DNA from: Gonocerus acuteangulatus
Taxonomy: Eukaryota; Arthropoda; Insecta; Hemiptera; Coreidae
Direction: 5' to 3'
Length of the DNA stretch: 64,000 nucleotides
Assembly (NCBI GenBank): GCA_946811695.1
Contig: OX328132.1
Coordinates: 54,075,359-54,139,358 of the forward strand
A model generated the notes under the pieces. The model did not search any database. It was not told the DNA's origin and saw only the letters and a list, made by a program, of their open reading frames with translations. A program made the position numbers and the translations under genes. Positions 1 to 11,280 of the stretch are shown in pieces. The first letter of the stretch is position 1. Each line of letters starts with the position of its first letter.

Positions 1-346
1 TTATCCAACAAAGCCTTGATATGCAGCCCAGTAGCGTAATTCGACACCAATCCGAGTGTAAAACGGGATTTTCTGGGTTCTTAGCCCAGCCTCCCGCTAA
101 GTAAAAAGAGCAAAAAAAGAAGGAAAGTGCATTTTTTAGGAGTAAAAACTTCTAAAAAATACACATTTAGAAATTAATGCACTCACAGCAGTAAAATCTC
201 TGCCTGGTGGATTGTTTTAATTCACATATACATTAAAGAATTTTATTCACATCGCTGGGATTCAGTGAAAAGTCATTCAGCGGTGTTGAGAGCAAGGACG
301 ATCAATGAGTTTGGCGTCAGGAACCAGTCCATTGACTCAATAACAG
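1..346. other. no gene seen
   Basis: AT-rich sequence with no reading frame or repeat that I recognise until the satellite begins. The last ~60 bases contain words such as CCATTGACTCAATAACAG that look like a decayed satellite unit. Confidence 0.5.
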
Positions 347-636
347 GTCCAAAAATATCATCCGGGCAATAATCACTTCCAGCACTAGCTCCTGGACCCA
401 GTGCAGTGACACAATAACAGCTCCAAAAATATCATCCCGACAATAATCTCTACCATCCCTAGCTCCTGGACCCAGTGCAGTGACACGATAACAGCTCCAA
501 AAATATCATCCCGACAATAATCTCTACCAGCCCTAGCTCCTGGATCCAGTGCAGCGACACAATAACAGCTCCAAAAATATCATCCCGTCAATAATCTCTA
601 CCAGTCCTAGCTCCTGGACCTAGTGCAGTGACACAA
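347..636. repeat. 74-bp satellite array, left part
   Basis: Tandem units start at 347, 421, 495 and 569, giving an exact 74-bp period. Each contains TCCAAAAATATCATCC, CTAGCTCCTGGA and AGTGCAGTGACACAATAACAG-like words with only scattered substitutions. The array is interrupted inside a unit, immediately after GTGACACAA, by the TIR element that begins at 640. Confidence 0.9.
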
Positions 637-639
637 TTA

Positions 640-1746
640 GGGTACGTTCATGGTGAGGATTCATTCTGCGATGCTACGATAGCTACTCCCATGAGCGCTG
701 CCCCGATGTATTCTACATCGATGGAGGGTGTTCATGCTGACTCACCATTGCATTGGTTCTTGCTGGGAGTAAAGTAACCTTCAACAGTGAATTAGCTTTT
801 GTTTATGAAAAAGCTCTGCTTATGTTAGTGAGAAAAAATGAGCCTTTACAATTAGTTCGCGATGTTCCTGACAAAGAAAAAGGGATTGGTTTCTTACTCG
901 GAAAAATTAATGGAATCCTATTAATTTTAGCGAGTTGGATAGACTAGAGTCGCTTAAATTAATATAATTCTATTAATTGCGAGTTGGATTGGCTAGAGTT
1001 TTCTTATATCTTCTAGTAGCGTAGCGATCGGAAACGCATATCATGTATTGCTTAATAAATGTAAAAGATCCAAAAAAGAGAGAGAGAAAAGGAATAAAAT
1101 ATGTTTGTTTACAAATATCGTTGTTTGTTATCCTTCATAACCTGCAAAACAGTCAACTTTAATGCTTAATAACTTTTTTCATAGTTGAGAGAATTGATTT
1201 TGATCATATTAACCTTTTTATTAATAAATATTACTTGCCATTATCTAATATGAATTATAACCGTAGATAACGAGTCAAGTAGTAAAAGATAACCAGCAAA
1301 GAACCTGTAAGCTAATCAGTAAGCTTATCAGCGAGTACGAGTAACTGTTATAAATCACTTAACTAAATAAATACTTCAAAAGTAACTGGATGTAGTCTTC
1401 GCAAAAAGACCCAATTTTCTTTCATCTCGACAACGAAATAACCAAAAAAGAATAATCACACAAGATGAAGTAATGAGAGAGGGTAGGTGACCTGCGCACT
1501 AGAGTCCTTTTGAAGGAACCAATCACAGTCAGGCCCACATCGCAGCTTCCCTCCTCACTGCGAGGAGAAAACAAAATATTTGTTCTTCCCCGCGGTCACT
1601 GCGCGGGTGCGAGAATAGCATCGGAAGTAAGGATCCTCACTATGAACACTCCCACCTTAATACATGTGTTTGTTTTACATCGGGGCAGCGCTCATCGGAG
1701 TAGCTATCGTAGCATCGCAGAATGAATCCTCACCATGAACGTACCC
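640..1746. mobile_element. PIF/Harbinger-like TIR element, non-autonomous
   Basis: A 1107-bp element. Terminal inverted repeats of about 71 bp (640-710 and 1676-1746) begin GGGTACGTTCATGGTGAGG and differ at one visible position (CTCCC versus CTCCG). It is flanked by direct TTA at 637-639 and 1747-1749, the 3-bp TWA-type target duplication known for PIF/Harbinger. The target was the satellite: GTGACACAA precedes it and CAGTTCCGATAATATC follows, matching an uninterrupted unit. An inner degenerate inverted pair (GTGTTCATGCTGA near 728, TCACTATGAACAC near 1638) lies inside the ends. The only frame, 753-947 (64 codons), resembles no transposase, so this is probably a deletion derivative or MITE. 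The superfamily is inferred from TSD and the GGG start only. Confidence 0.8.
1275..1416 (+). repeat. internal repeat shared with 6550-6680
   Basis: This segment of the TIR element (AACCTGTAAGCTAATCAGTAAG, then CTTCAAAAGTAACTGGAT) is found again in reverse orientation at 6550-6680. The family therefore has another, more degraded relative in the window. Confidence 0.6.
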
Positions 1747-1749
1747 TTA

Positions 1750-2060
1750 CAGTTCCGATAATATCATACGTACGCAAGCCTATACCAGCACCAGCTCCAG
1801 ATGCAGTACAGTGACACAATAACTGTTCCGATAATATCACCCGTACGATACAATCACAGTTCCACCACTACCAATATCAGCTCCGAACGCAGTGCAGTGG
1901 CACAATGACAGCTCTGGTGATATCACCAGTACCCTAATCTCTATCAGCACCAGATGCGGCTCCAGTAAAGTGACACAATAACTGTTCCGAGAATATCGCT
2001 TGGGTGTTAACCGCAACAAGCACTAACTCCGGTTTGGTGAAGTGACACAATCACAGCTCC
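1750..2060. repeat. 74-bp satellite array, right diverged part
   Basis: Continuation of the array after the inserted element. Units still carry GTGACACAATAACTGTTCCG, AATATCAC and CAGCACCAG-like words, but are far more diverged than the left block, with indels. The two sides therefore have different homogenisation histories or came from different parts of the array. Confidence 0.75.
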
Positions 2061-2999
2061 GTTAATTTTTTCTCGCCGAAGTCACACCACATTATCATGG
2101 GGAAGACCTAGTTAGCCATTGAGTGTTCCCTCTACTTTTGGATTGGCCATTTATTACTTTTTGTTTTTTTTTTTCAAATCGACAAGTATATATTGAGATA
2201 ATGATACGGTAGTTGTAAGTGTGTGGATGGTAAGTTTGAAACTCCCCGAGGGTATGATTAGAAAGCAGAGGGTCCCGCACCTGGTTGATGCTTCAGATTG
2301 GATAAGCTACTTCTCGCCTTGGCCCTCCGCTGAACTGAATTACCATTAGCCTTCATTAACTCCTCCCTCAACCCGACAATTTACATCTAAATTGAAATTC
2401 GAGAAATTTTTCAGTTAGATGCCTTGCCGGTTTTAATTGTTCGAATTTCACCGACTGCCCGAGGGTAATTTTTCCCCATAATAGCAAGTAATGAGCGGAA
2501 ACAGAGGCTATTATAACAGTCGGAATTTCAGATTAATTCCAGTTGATAATTGTGTGTCGATTTCTGTTTGTAATTCTCTAGAGAAGATAAGGTGGGATTG
2601 AGCAACTATTGTCGACAGATTACAAATTCCTACAATAATTAATCATCCTAAGTAAACTTATTTTACATTATTCAATAATTTATTTTTCAGCTGATTACAA
2701 TTAATGCTTTATATTGTTCGTAACCACTATATTATTGATGTTTAACTTGCCTCTGTTATGTATTATTATTAGCATATTAAATATTTTGCTTGAACTAATG
2801 GTTAATTATGAACGGTAATATTAAATGAATGAATGAATATTTACTGTATTTTGTAAATTGAAATTACATTTACAAGGGGATCTGATAGTATTTTTCCAAA
2901 CAGTAGTGGTGTATAAACAGCAATTATAAAAAAATGATGCTAGAAAATCAACAAAACTACAAAATAAACTGAAATAATTATAATAAAGGACAAATGTAT
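2061..2999. other. no gene seen
   Basis: AT-rich sequence. Open frames are short and have no recognisable protein signature. No tandem structure stands out. Confidence 0.5.
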
Positions 3000-3160
3000 T
3001 TTTTTTTTTTTTTAGTTTACTACTAGGCCATGGGGGCAGCAGGGAATATTCTCAACGGGCCCTGAAATGAAAAAAATCCTTGCTGCAAGTGAGACTCGAA
3101 CCATCTTCTACCCGCGTGAGAATCTAAGGCGCTAGCCACTAGACCACGGAGAGACCCAAA
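3000..3160 (-). mobile_element. tRNA-Glu-derived SINE (family 1)
   Basis: On the minus strand the head reads CTCCGTGGTCTAGTGGCTAG, which matches the D-arm/A-box region of insect tRNA-Glu, followed by a B-box-like GGTTCGAGTCTCA, a body containing CAGGGCCCGTTGAGAA and an A-rich tail (T run at 3001-3013). It is not a tRNA gene, because no acceptor stem closes. It forms an inverted pair with the copy at 3294. Confidence 0.85.
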
Positions 3161-3293
3161 TTTTTCATCTTACATATAACATAAATATCAATATTTATGC
3201 TTGGAATAATCATAAAACGAAAATTATATCAACTTTTTCAGCCGTTGATTCAACTTGAATCAACACTCACTCGAATCACTCTATCATCTTCAG

Positions 3294-3450
3294 GATCTCC
3301 CAGCGGTCTAGTAGCTAACGCCTTGGATTCTTGCGCGGGAGATCGGGGTTCGAATCCCGCCCGCAGCAAGGTTTTTTTTTCATTTCAGGGCCCATTGAGA
3401 AAATTTCCTGCTGGACCATGGGCGTCGGCGCTCATGCCCTCTAAAAAAAA
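3294..3450 (+). mobile_element. tRNA-Glu-derived SINE (family 1)
   Basis: Same family and sub-type as the minus-strand copy 130 bp upstream: A-box region GCGGTCTAGTAGCTAACGCC, B box GGGTTCGAATCCCGC, body CAGGGCCCATTGAGAA, and an A-rich end near 3443. Both copies share the CATTTCAGGGCCC body. Confidence 0.85.
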
Positions 3451-5492
3451 CTATTATCTTTATTGCATGATGAATTTGAGCAGGCTGCTGCATTTAAGGT
3501 CATGTTTGTAAAGATGTGTCATAAAGAATCTGAAATTGAGAGGTTGAACATTACATATTAAAATTATTCACAATTATATTACAAATAAAAACACTTCATG
3601 AACAGTACTTCCATTCAATCTTAATAAGAACACCATATGTCAGGATCCATTGATTTTACTGTTCAAGATACATCAAAAATAGAATAGGGCAGTGGATACC
3701 GCAAGTACTATACATGTAAGAAAGAACAATAACATTTCCTACGAGCCTTCATAGTCTCTGAATAATTTACAAAAAATAACGCCTTGTTCTTCAATGAAAC
3801 GCAGTGTTAATACAAATGGTCCATAACATACGCTCTCCTCAGGTACTCCACATCGTCACCTCACAAAACTCCGTCACATCATATGCTCGGCATAACAGAT
3901 CATTTGATTGTTCTCTCTAACCGAATTTAGAATTCTTAAGAATGATTTGCCACTACAAGGGTTTACTATCAAAAGATATCGAACGAAAAAATTGTTGCCT
4001 CTTTGAGAAGGTAGACAGAGTCAGGATTCGGTCTTGGTATCTTAATATCACTACATCTTTTATAATAAATAGCGTTTTATTTTTGCCGACATCTCGGCTT
4101 AATATTCAAGGCTTCATTAGAGCTGTAAAAAAAGAGGATAGAGTTAATACTAATTTATATACAGATAAAATGGTCGATACAAAGGCAAAGTATCGAATCT
4201 GAAAAGTGGTTTGGTACCTTATAGATGACTTGATATAAATTATATCATATTATATATTTTAATTGGACTCAATGTACATTCGTTAGTAATTGATAATTAT
4301 TTTTCATTAATTTTCGAGAGTTTGACACAACATACATCAGTCCAGCAGCAACCAGTATAGATTGAAAATGAAAAATGCGTTTTTTCACGTTCGATAGTTA
4401 GCATTTGTATCGACGAAATGAAAGGAAAAACATTATTCATAGACGAGCATGAATGATACATATGGTGAATGTTTTAAAACATAAAATATGGGTAACATAA
4501 CAATAGATATACAATGAATAACAGGATGAAAATTGGCTTACTGATGAAAGAAGGATAGGGCTACGTTTTTGGTAAGGAAAATATTTTGAAAACGTGGAAT
4601 GATGACGCATTTCCTAAGCGCCAATAAATTCTGGTTCCCAAATAAATACATGATTGTTTTATATAAAAGTTAGTATCCAATTAGTTAAAATGATTTTAAT
4701 TATTCCTACTGAAGGTAGTATACGTGATACGCCCGAGGCACCCTATTCTCCATAGCCCCGCCCAATACCCAATCAGCAAACCCAATAACTCACACTAATT
4801 ATCCTATCAGCAGTTGATTAGTTACTGTATAAACTCAATTTAATCCTTAGCTACCGTATCAGATACAATAAATACATAATTTTCTTGGAGAATTAACTGT
4901 GGACCACATGTATCCGACCGATCTTCAATTCCTCCGGTATGAGCTTGGGGTCGTTAATGTCACTTGAGCCATCTGCATTACCCCAAGAAGACGAGGAACG
5001 TCCATTAGTAACATTAGTGTTATGTATAGCCAATTTTATTACATTTCTGAACCGTGATTAACTTTCACTTTTTTAGCGTGCTTTCGTGTAATTCTTATAT
5101 AAAAAATGCTTGGAAAAGAAACTCTTAAAACGTATTTTTCACCCAAACGGCATATTTTTGGTTAAACAAATTTAAATACCTGCTGGAAAGAGATCTCAAA
5201 ACGTTAGAACTTTAACGCTGAAATGGCAATAGTATAAAGTTATTTAGACCAGAGTGCCCCTGGTTTTAGTTGGATGTTGAGGGAGAGGGGGGGGGGGCAA
5301 GATAATGTTAACGGAAATATCTTCCGAAGACCTTATATAACAATAATTGAGGTATGCTTGAATCGAAAATTTCCCGGAACATTTTTTTAATGAAAAAAAA
5401 AAGGGAAAAATCTCCTTTTTTGTAGTTCCTTCGCTCATAAGTCCAAAGGTATTCGCGGCTGCGCAAAATAGCAATACGTGTGAAAAATAGAC
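3451..5492. other. no gene seen
   Basis: Long AT-rich stretch. An 86-codon frame at 3942-4202 shows no domain, low-complexity signature or repeat that I recognise. A G-run lies at 5288-5298. No mobile-element end could be identified. Confidence 0.5.

Positions 5493-5517
<25 letters not shown>
5493..5517. repeat. (TA)n microsatellite
   Basis: About 12 uninterrupted TA units. Confidence 0.95.
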
Positions 5518-5523
<6 letters not shown>

Positions 5524-5767
5524 TATAATTCATTACAGAGGACTACTTGACGCATCGAGACCCCCTTTGCACGGTTCTTCTTCGTTCTTGTAGTTCTTTT
5601 AAGAAATGTATTGCAAGATATGTGTAAAAAGGTAACCCTACCTTCAAAGGTGTTTTGAGGCCTTAGAAGGATTATTTCATTATTTCCGATGGCACTATTT
5701 TATAGGCCTCAACGAGAACTACAACTCTACTTCTTTAAAAAGTTTTGATATCTCCAGCCGTTTAGTA

Positions 5768-5768
<1 letters not shown>

Positions 5769-5816
<48 letters not shown>
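5769..5816. repeat. (TA)n microsatellite
   Basis: About 24 uninterrupted TA units. Confidence 0.95.
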
Positions 5817-5818
<2 letters not shown>

Positions 5819-7339
5819 CTCTGTGTGCTATGACACAACGTCCTCCAGTGTCCTGCTTCGACTCAACTTGGAACGCTGGCTCAGGTGAGAAAGGTACGGC
5901 GAGTTATCTGTGTTAGTAAAAGGAATATTTCCTTGATGAGGTTTCAAAACTTATAAAATTCTCTAAATTCTTTACTTCATTTTGGTATAAAAAATAAGAA
6001 AGAAACAATTCAAAAGGATTTTATTATACTTTGTTATATTATCATCATGAGCGGTATTTTATTATGTTATATTTGGCTGGGCCCTTGCATCCAAATACCC
6101 TTATAATTCAAATAAAATTTTGGTAATTGTTATATTCTTTTTTCAAGTGTAAGGATGTCAGTTCGTCTCGGGCTCACTCTTGCCCCACCTATTGGTTAAA
6201 GATGCAGAGAGCATAATCGGATAATGTTCGAAGGCCTTGAGGATAGTCCCCATTCTTAGCAAAATTACAAAATATACAGACAGTCATTTACAATTAAGAT
6301 AATTCTGTAATAATGTTCCTACCCAGATTGAGGTTATGCCCTAAAAGTGGGTGTTTAGGAGGTGATAGTGGGAATAGAAAGGTTAAAACTGCTACGTACT
6401 TGTATACTCCCCAAGGGCTAATCTGCCTCCAGATGGTACCCGCTGCTAATCGGTATACCACGCGCCTCAAATTATAGCACTTAGCAACATCTTACTGCCC
6501 TCCTTCCAGTCATAGGCCAATGGAACAACCAGTTGCTCTTAGCTATATCAATTTTAGGGTCTGTTTGCGAAGAGCAGATCCAGTTACTTTTGAAGTAACT
6601 GTCGTGATTTTAAACGGCTGGTTTGCTACTTACTGATTACCTTGCAGGTTCTGTGGAGGTTATCTATTACTACTTCATAGGTTATCTCAGGTAAAATTAA
6701 ATACTCTAACGACGGTGCTTATAGTCCAAAATAAACCAAAAGATATATCCCAAATCAGCAAGCAATGTTTATTATTAAAAAGGTTAATACTATAAAAATC
6801 TATGGTAATCGTGAAGTTTAGGGGCCTCCTCACCGATTTTTTTGTCGGGTGGTTCTATGAGATATTTATATTTTATATTTATTTCGCATTATGGGTATAC
6901 TTGCTTTGCGTTTCCGCTCGCTACGCTCGCTCAAAAAGGTATCAACCCTCTAGTCTGTATACCCAGTTACGTCAAAATCGGGCAAACGGTGTGAATTTGT
7001 TTATATGTGTCTAGTAATTCGTGAAACGGCCAACAGAGGCCAGCAACACAGCAATTCATAAAACAGCCGACAGAGGCCAGTAGCATAGCCTGCGAGTAGA
7101 TAGCTCTTATCAAAGAAAGGCCAGCGCTCCTTAGTTAGACAGTCACTGTTGATATAAAATTGAAATAAACTGCATTACATGATTATAAAATGATGTTAAC
7201 TCATCAATGAGTTCGAGTTATTCTAATTATCAACAACATCAACAAATAAATTTGAGACATTATTCAAAATGGCTGTCAATTCAAAATGGCTACCATAATT
7301 TGAATGGTTCAGTGTAGCCAATTTTTCTCTTTATATACG
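5817..7339. other. no gene seen; one repeat segment
   Basis: No supported gene. The sub-segment 6550-6680 is an inverted, diverged copy of 1275-1416. A 70-codon frame at 6802-7014 has no recognisable content. Confidence 0.5.
6550..6680 (-). repeat. relative of the PIF-like element interior
   Basis: The reverse complement carries CCAGTTACTTTTGAAGTAAC-like and CTGCAAGGTAATCAGTAAG-like words in the order seen at 1275-1416. Confidence 0.55.
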
Positions 7340-7469
7340 CCCATTTTTGTAAGTGTGTAAGTTGGCTACTGTCAGTTTCCTGTGATATGTGATGCCTAAT
7401 CTATCCTATTTCTTCGAGATGTACGGAACCGTGCTAAGATGACGCAGTTCCTGCGAGTCGGGCTTTGGT
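7340..7469 (+). repeat. hairpin-ended repeat family, end module 2
   Basis: Contains GTTGGCTACTGTCAGTTTCC, then CTAAGATGACGCAGTTCCTG and CGAGTCGGGC. The same block appears inverted at 53105-53227 and, in shorter form, at 13291, 55540, 57905, 62786 and 62992. CGCAG-TTC-CTGCG is a 5-bp hairpin at its core. Confidence 0.75.
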
Positions 7470-8036
7470 TTGTTATACTATGCCGATTAAGGACGAGATG
7501 AGAACTTAATAGCCCCCAAACTGGCTTAAAATTCAGAGTCATCTCGTGTCTTAGGTAGAAGATATTGGATTGTAGAAGTTAGGTATATTGGCAGGAGTAG
7601 TAGCAGAGAACGGAGGAAGAGCAGCGGGGGTGGGCACGTACTAGCCTCCAGACATATACAATCTAATGACTTAATGGTTCTCCGAGTATACCTTCATTAC
7701 AGTCATTATCCTTCCGATAATAAGGGGAAGTGAGGCCGATCGGCCAATTAGAACAATTTCGTCGTCGGAATGGGTTTAAACGGCCGATTCTTTCGGAGGG
7801 CATCACGTACTTCTACATCCGCCTCTGCGACACATACCCGCTCTCCTCTACAGCTACTAGTTAATATTACTCCTATTTCTTTTCATTCTCAATCCTACCC
7901 TACCATCTTAAGTCCTACGACAAATAGTTAAATTAAGTATAAATTAATTACATTAGTTCTGTATAGGGATAATAAAATATATATATTGTTTATATACTTT
8001 GTTTTAAATTACATCGCTGAGGTTCACATTTTTGGT
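7470..8036. other. no gene seen
   Basis: No reading frame, repeat or structured element recognised. Confidence 0.45.
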
Positions 8037-8042
8037 TTGTGG

Positions 8043-8143
8043 TCTCCGACTTCGTCAGGCTTGTGTCATCCTTGGTGGTCCTTAATTCATTCCCTTGACA
8101 ACCACCAAGGACGAAACAAGGAAGCCTGGCGAAGTCGGAGATG
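8043..8143. repeat. imperfect long hairpin
   Basis: Inverted arms 8043-8084 and 8097-8143 (CTCCGACTTCGTCAGGCTT versus its complement with one T/C change, and CATCCTTGGTGGT versus ACCACCAAGGACG), with a ~12-nt loop and a few extra bases in the right arm. It lies 70 bp before a (TA)n array. Confidence 0.7.
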
Positions 8144-8211
8144 AACCCGACGAAATATTACGACAGAGAGAGGAGCAACACCGCTGGAGAAAGAAGCCGT
8201 TCCACAAACCA

Positions 8212-8214
<3 letters not shown>

Positions 8215-8270
<56 letters not shown>

Positions 8271-8380
8271 CAGCTGTCTTTCTGTTCCTTATACAATCCA
8301 CACCGTCTGGCCGATTTTGACCAAACTTGGCACACAGGTAGGTCTTGATCCGGGGAGTGAACTTCAATTCAGTACTATTT
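8215..8380. repeat. (TA)n array with adjoining repeat segment
   Basis: (TA)n at 8215-8265 is followed by CTGTCTTTCTGTTCC and a segment reading GATTTTGACCAAACTTGG. This parallels 54060-54120, where (TA)n is followed by TGTCTGTTCGC and GATGAAATTTGGTACA. The array therefore looks like part of a dispersed element rather than an isolated microsatellite. Confidence 0.6.
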
Positions 8381-9415
8381 TTTGTGTAGAAATTTTTATG
8401 TAAATTTTGATGAGTATTCTTTATTTTAATAAATGGCAGGTATTTCAATAACTATTAGTGTTTATAATTTTTAAATGACACTACCCAAAAAAATCAATTT
8501 AAAATGTGGTTCACAGGAGATCCGAAACCACTACTTATGGTGGGGTTTTTGACACACCCCACCCCCCTCATTTCACCACTACCTCATAACCCCTCCCCAC
8601 CTACCCCGTCCTCAAACCCCCAGTCCACTCAAAAAGTTATAAAACTTAGAAAAAAATGTTTGAACGTGCTGTAATGGTTCGTGCTATTCGCCAGGCTCAG
8701 CCAGTCCCAACAAGGACGTTGTTTGATTTTTAAAGATAACTAGTCACCCGCTGGGCCTATAGACTTCCAATTGCGCTTCAATTGACGCTAATAAAATTTA
8801 ATATGCCTTTCATTCTCTGGAGTATTTTGTAAGATGATTATTCCGTCCTGCTTATCCCTCCAAACACGCTTGATAGTTAAACTTTGCCCTTTTTGGGAAA
8901 AGTACCAAACTTTAATGAGCTGCATCTCGGATGTTATTCTACCTAATGAGTTTATTTTAGCACCACAAGTTTTTAAATTTTATCTTCTTTTAAAAAGGAA
9001 AGAATACAAATCGTTGTACGATGCATGGTTTAGGAGCTATAAGCAAAAAACAAAACAAAATTTCCAAAAATGTTTTTTGACTGGTGCGCAGTTAGCACAG
9101 GTCTTTCGATGCTGACAAATTGGGTAAGCACTACTGGGGTGGCCCCGAACAACGTCCCGAAAAATCAGCGTTTACGAGAACTTAGCCCCTTTTTTTGTCT
9201 TAGGTGACTGGACTAATAACACTGATGTAACACTAAGGTTCCAAGTTTGACTCGCCCTGTAGGAAATTTGTTTTTTGCTGTTCTTTAACTTTATTTGCGT
9301 TATTAGATTTTAATATTACTTATTTGGTTTCTAATTTATTTTTGCACTAACTATGAGCACATTTATTATTTAAGTATTTAATGAAACAGGTTTTGTATTC
9401 ACTGATTATATATTT
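8381..9415. other. no gene seen
   Basis: A 93-codon frame at 8834-9115 has no recognisable domain. A C-rich patch lies near 8550-8630. No repeat boundaries found. Confidence 0.45.

Positions 9416-9507
<92 letters not shown>
9416..9507. repeat. (CT)n(TA)n compound microsatellite
   Basis: (CT)n at 9416-9440 runs directly into about 34 TA units. Confidence 0.95.
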
Positions 9508-9509
<2 letters not shown>

Positions 9510-9830
9510 ATAATATAGGGGGCGAGCCTGGAGGACCAGGTTCAAAACCCGAGCGCGCACTAAAGATTTTTTCTTCTAGTGCTGCCGTTCGAGGGTTGGA
9601 TTTGGGGTCCCAGATCGTCCCTAGGCTCACCCAGCCTTTAATTAATTTAATTAATAATGGGTACCCTGGGTGCTAATGACTCTAGCAGTCGAAGCAGCCA
9701 AGGGGAAAATCAGGCGGCCGGAGCATAGCCGCCACCACACTATCTCCCTAGTGTGCCGTATAGTCAAGAATCAGATACCTCTACAGTATCTGCCCCTCTG
9801 GGCCCTTGTGGCCTGTTACGGGACTGATAT
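9508..9830 (+). mobile_element. SINE-like repeat, left member of an inverted pair
   Basis: Starts after the (TA)n array with GACCAGGTTCAAAACCC, a B-box-like word. It continues through GGGTTGGATTTGGGGTCCCA, ACACTATCTCCCTAG and CAGTATCTGCCCCTCTGGGC. The body is found inverted at 11078-11265. The class is uncertain; a tRNA-like head is suggested only by the B-box match. Confidence 0.6.
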
Positions 9831-11077
9831 ATAATATAAGTATATTTCACGCTTCGTAAGAAACAAATAAGATACTAGACCATTTTCCAGTGATGCATTG
9901 AAGACATTATTCACAGATTTTGTTTTAGTAGGTAGGTAACAAAAACAAAATTTAATGAATAAACAACTAAGATTTATTCCATCCACATTTAGGTCAGAAT
10001 AGCCCCCTCATTACATTTTCTTATCCTAGTAACCCCTACTAGCAGCAAAAGGCGGCCTTATCAAAGTAACGCGCGGCACTTGTCAAAGAAAACTGCGTTT
10101 CTAATCACCCCCGATTTTTCTGGAAACTTTAGCAGGAACATTCGAGGCTTTATTTACGCCAATATAAATGTTGCGCCTGCAGAATAGGCCTAGGCCTGAG
10201 TTGATACTTGATGCGTATGGATGGACCACGTATGAGTTGTTAATGGTCATTTTGACCATAAGGAGTAATTTCCGACCTATGGTGCCGTTGACTGTTTTCT
10301 TCCTCATGATTCGTAGATTCGAAATATGCAATAAAATAATTTGACCTTGAAAAACATTTCAATGTCAATTTTGCGGGGGTCAATATGGGGGTTATTGTTT
10401 CCGATCTCGCATTGGAGAATCATCTGGCCAAAGGATGACCATTATTTTTCTGACACCCTGTACATATTACACAAGGCATGCAATTTTATAAAATTATCCC
10501 AAACCCCACTATACCAATGTGCCAAGGACTACCTGTTCGACCCTCTGAGAAATATTTAACAACACATACCGGGATTCTTGAAGTTTTGACTTCATCTATG
10601 AAAATATGTTTTTCTTAATACTTCATTAGCTCCTTCTCAAACGTTGCTTGTGAATGACGGGTTGTTCTAGAAACATCTCGCCCACAGCACTCCAACCGAA
10701 GCCAGTGAAGATGGCCCCCCACTACAACATATCCTAAGCACAAGCCTTTTTAAGAGAGATAATGCTATACTTTATAAGGTACTTAGAAGCAGTTTCTCCT
10801 TAAGGGGCTTGATCAAAGTTGTTTTCAACTCTCCAGCAGGCGGGGCGCTCTTTGATGTCGGCTTGAGAGATAGCCCTTTCATCTCCGTGAGTATTTCGAG
10901 AATTGAGTTCAAGCTTTTTGGCTTGTTGGATGTTATGGAGGAAGAGGGCAATGTGAAAACTATAAAGAGATATTTCGCCCCGCGGGAGCTAGGTTATTTA
11001 AACAAAGTATTTCTATTAAACAATTACTTATTATTAAACAGTTGTACAAATACTCAATCAAAATCACTCCCCCACTA
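9831..11077. other. no gene seen
   Basis: Short frames at 10341-10559 and 10809-11078 lack recognisable domains. The first ends in GACACCCTGTAC, a word common at insect repeat ends, so it may be repeat-derived. Confidence 0.45.
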
Positions 11078-11265
11078 AGGGCCCAGAGGGGCTGATACTG
11101 TAGATGTATCTGATTCTTGAACGTACGGCACCCTAGGGAGATAGTGTGGTCTGTACTATGCTCCGGATGCCTGATTTTTCCCTTAGCAGGAACTCATTAT
11201 TTATTTAATTAGAGGCTGGGTGGGCCTGGAAAGATCTGGGACCCCAAATCCAACCATCGAACGAT
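11078..11265 (-). mobile_element. SINE-like repeat, right member of an inverted pair
   Basis: The reverse complement matches the body of the 9508-9830 repeat (GGTTGGATTTGGGGTCCCAG, CACTATCTCCCTAGGGTG) with several substitutions and a shorter middle. The B-box end is missing. Confidence 0.65.
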
Positions 11266-11280
11266 GACACTGTATCCACC

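Noticed and set aside
347..636. CRISPR-like array
   Set aside because: The 74-bp units are contiguous satellite repeats without unique spacers, in a eukaryotic genome.
753..947. 64-codon frame inside the PIF-like element
   Set aside because: Too short, no similarity to Harbinger transposase or its Myb-like partner, and no codon pattern to support it.
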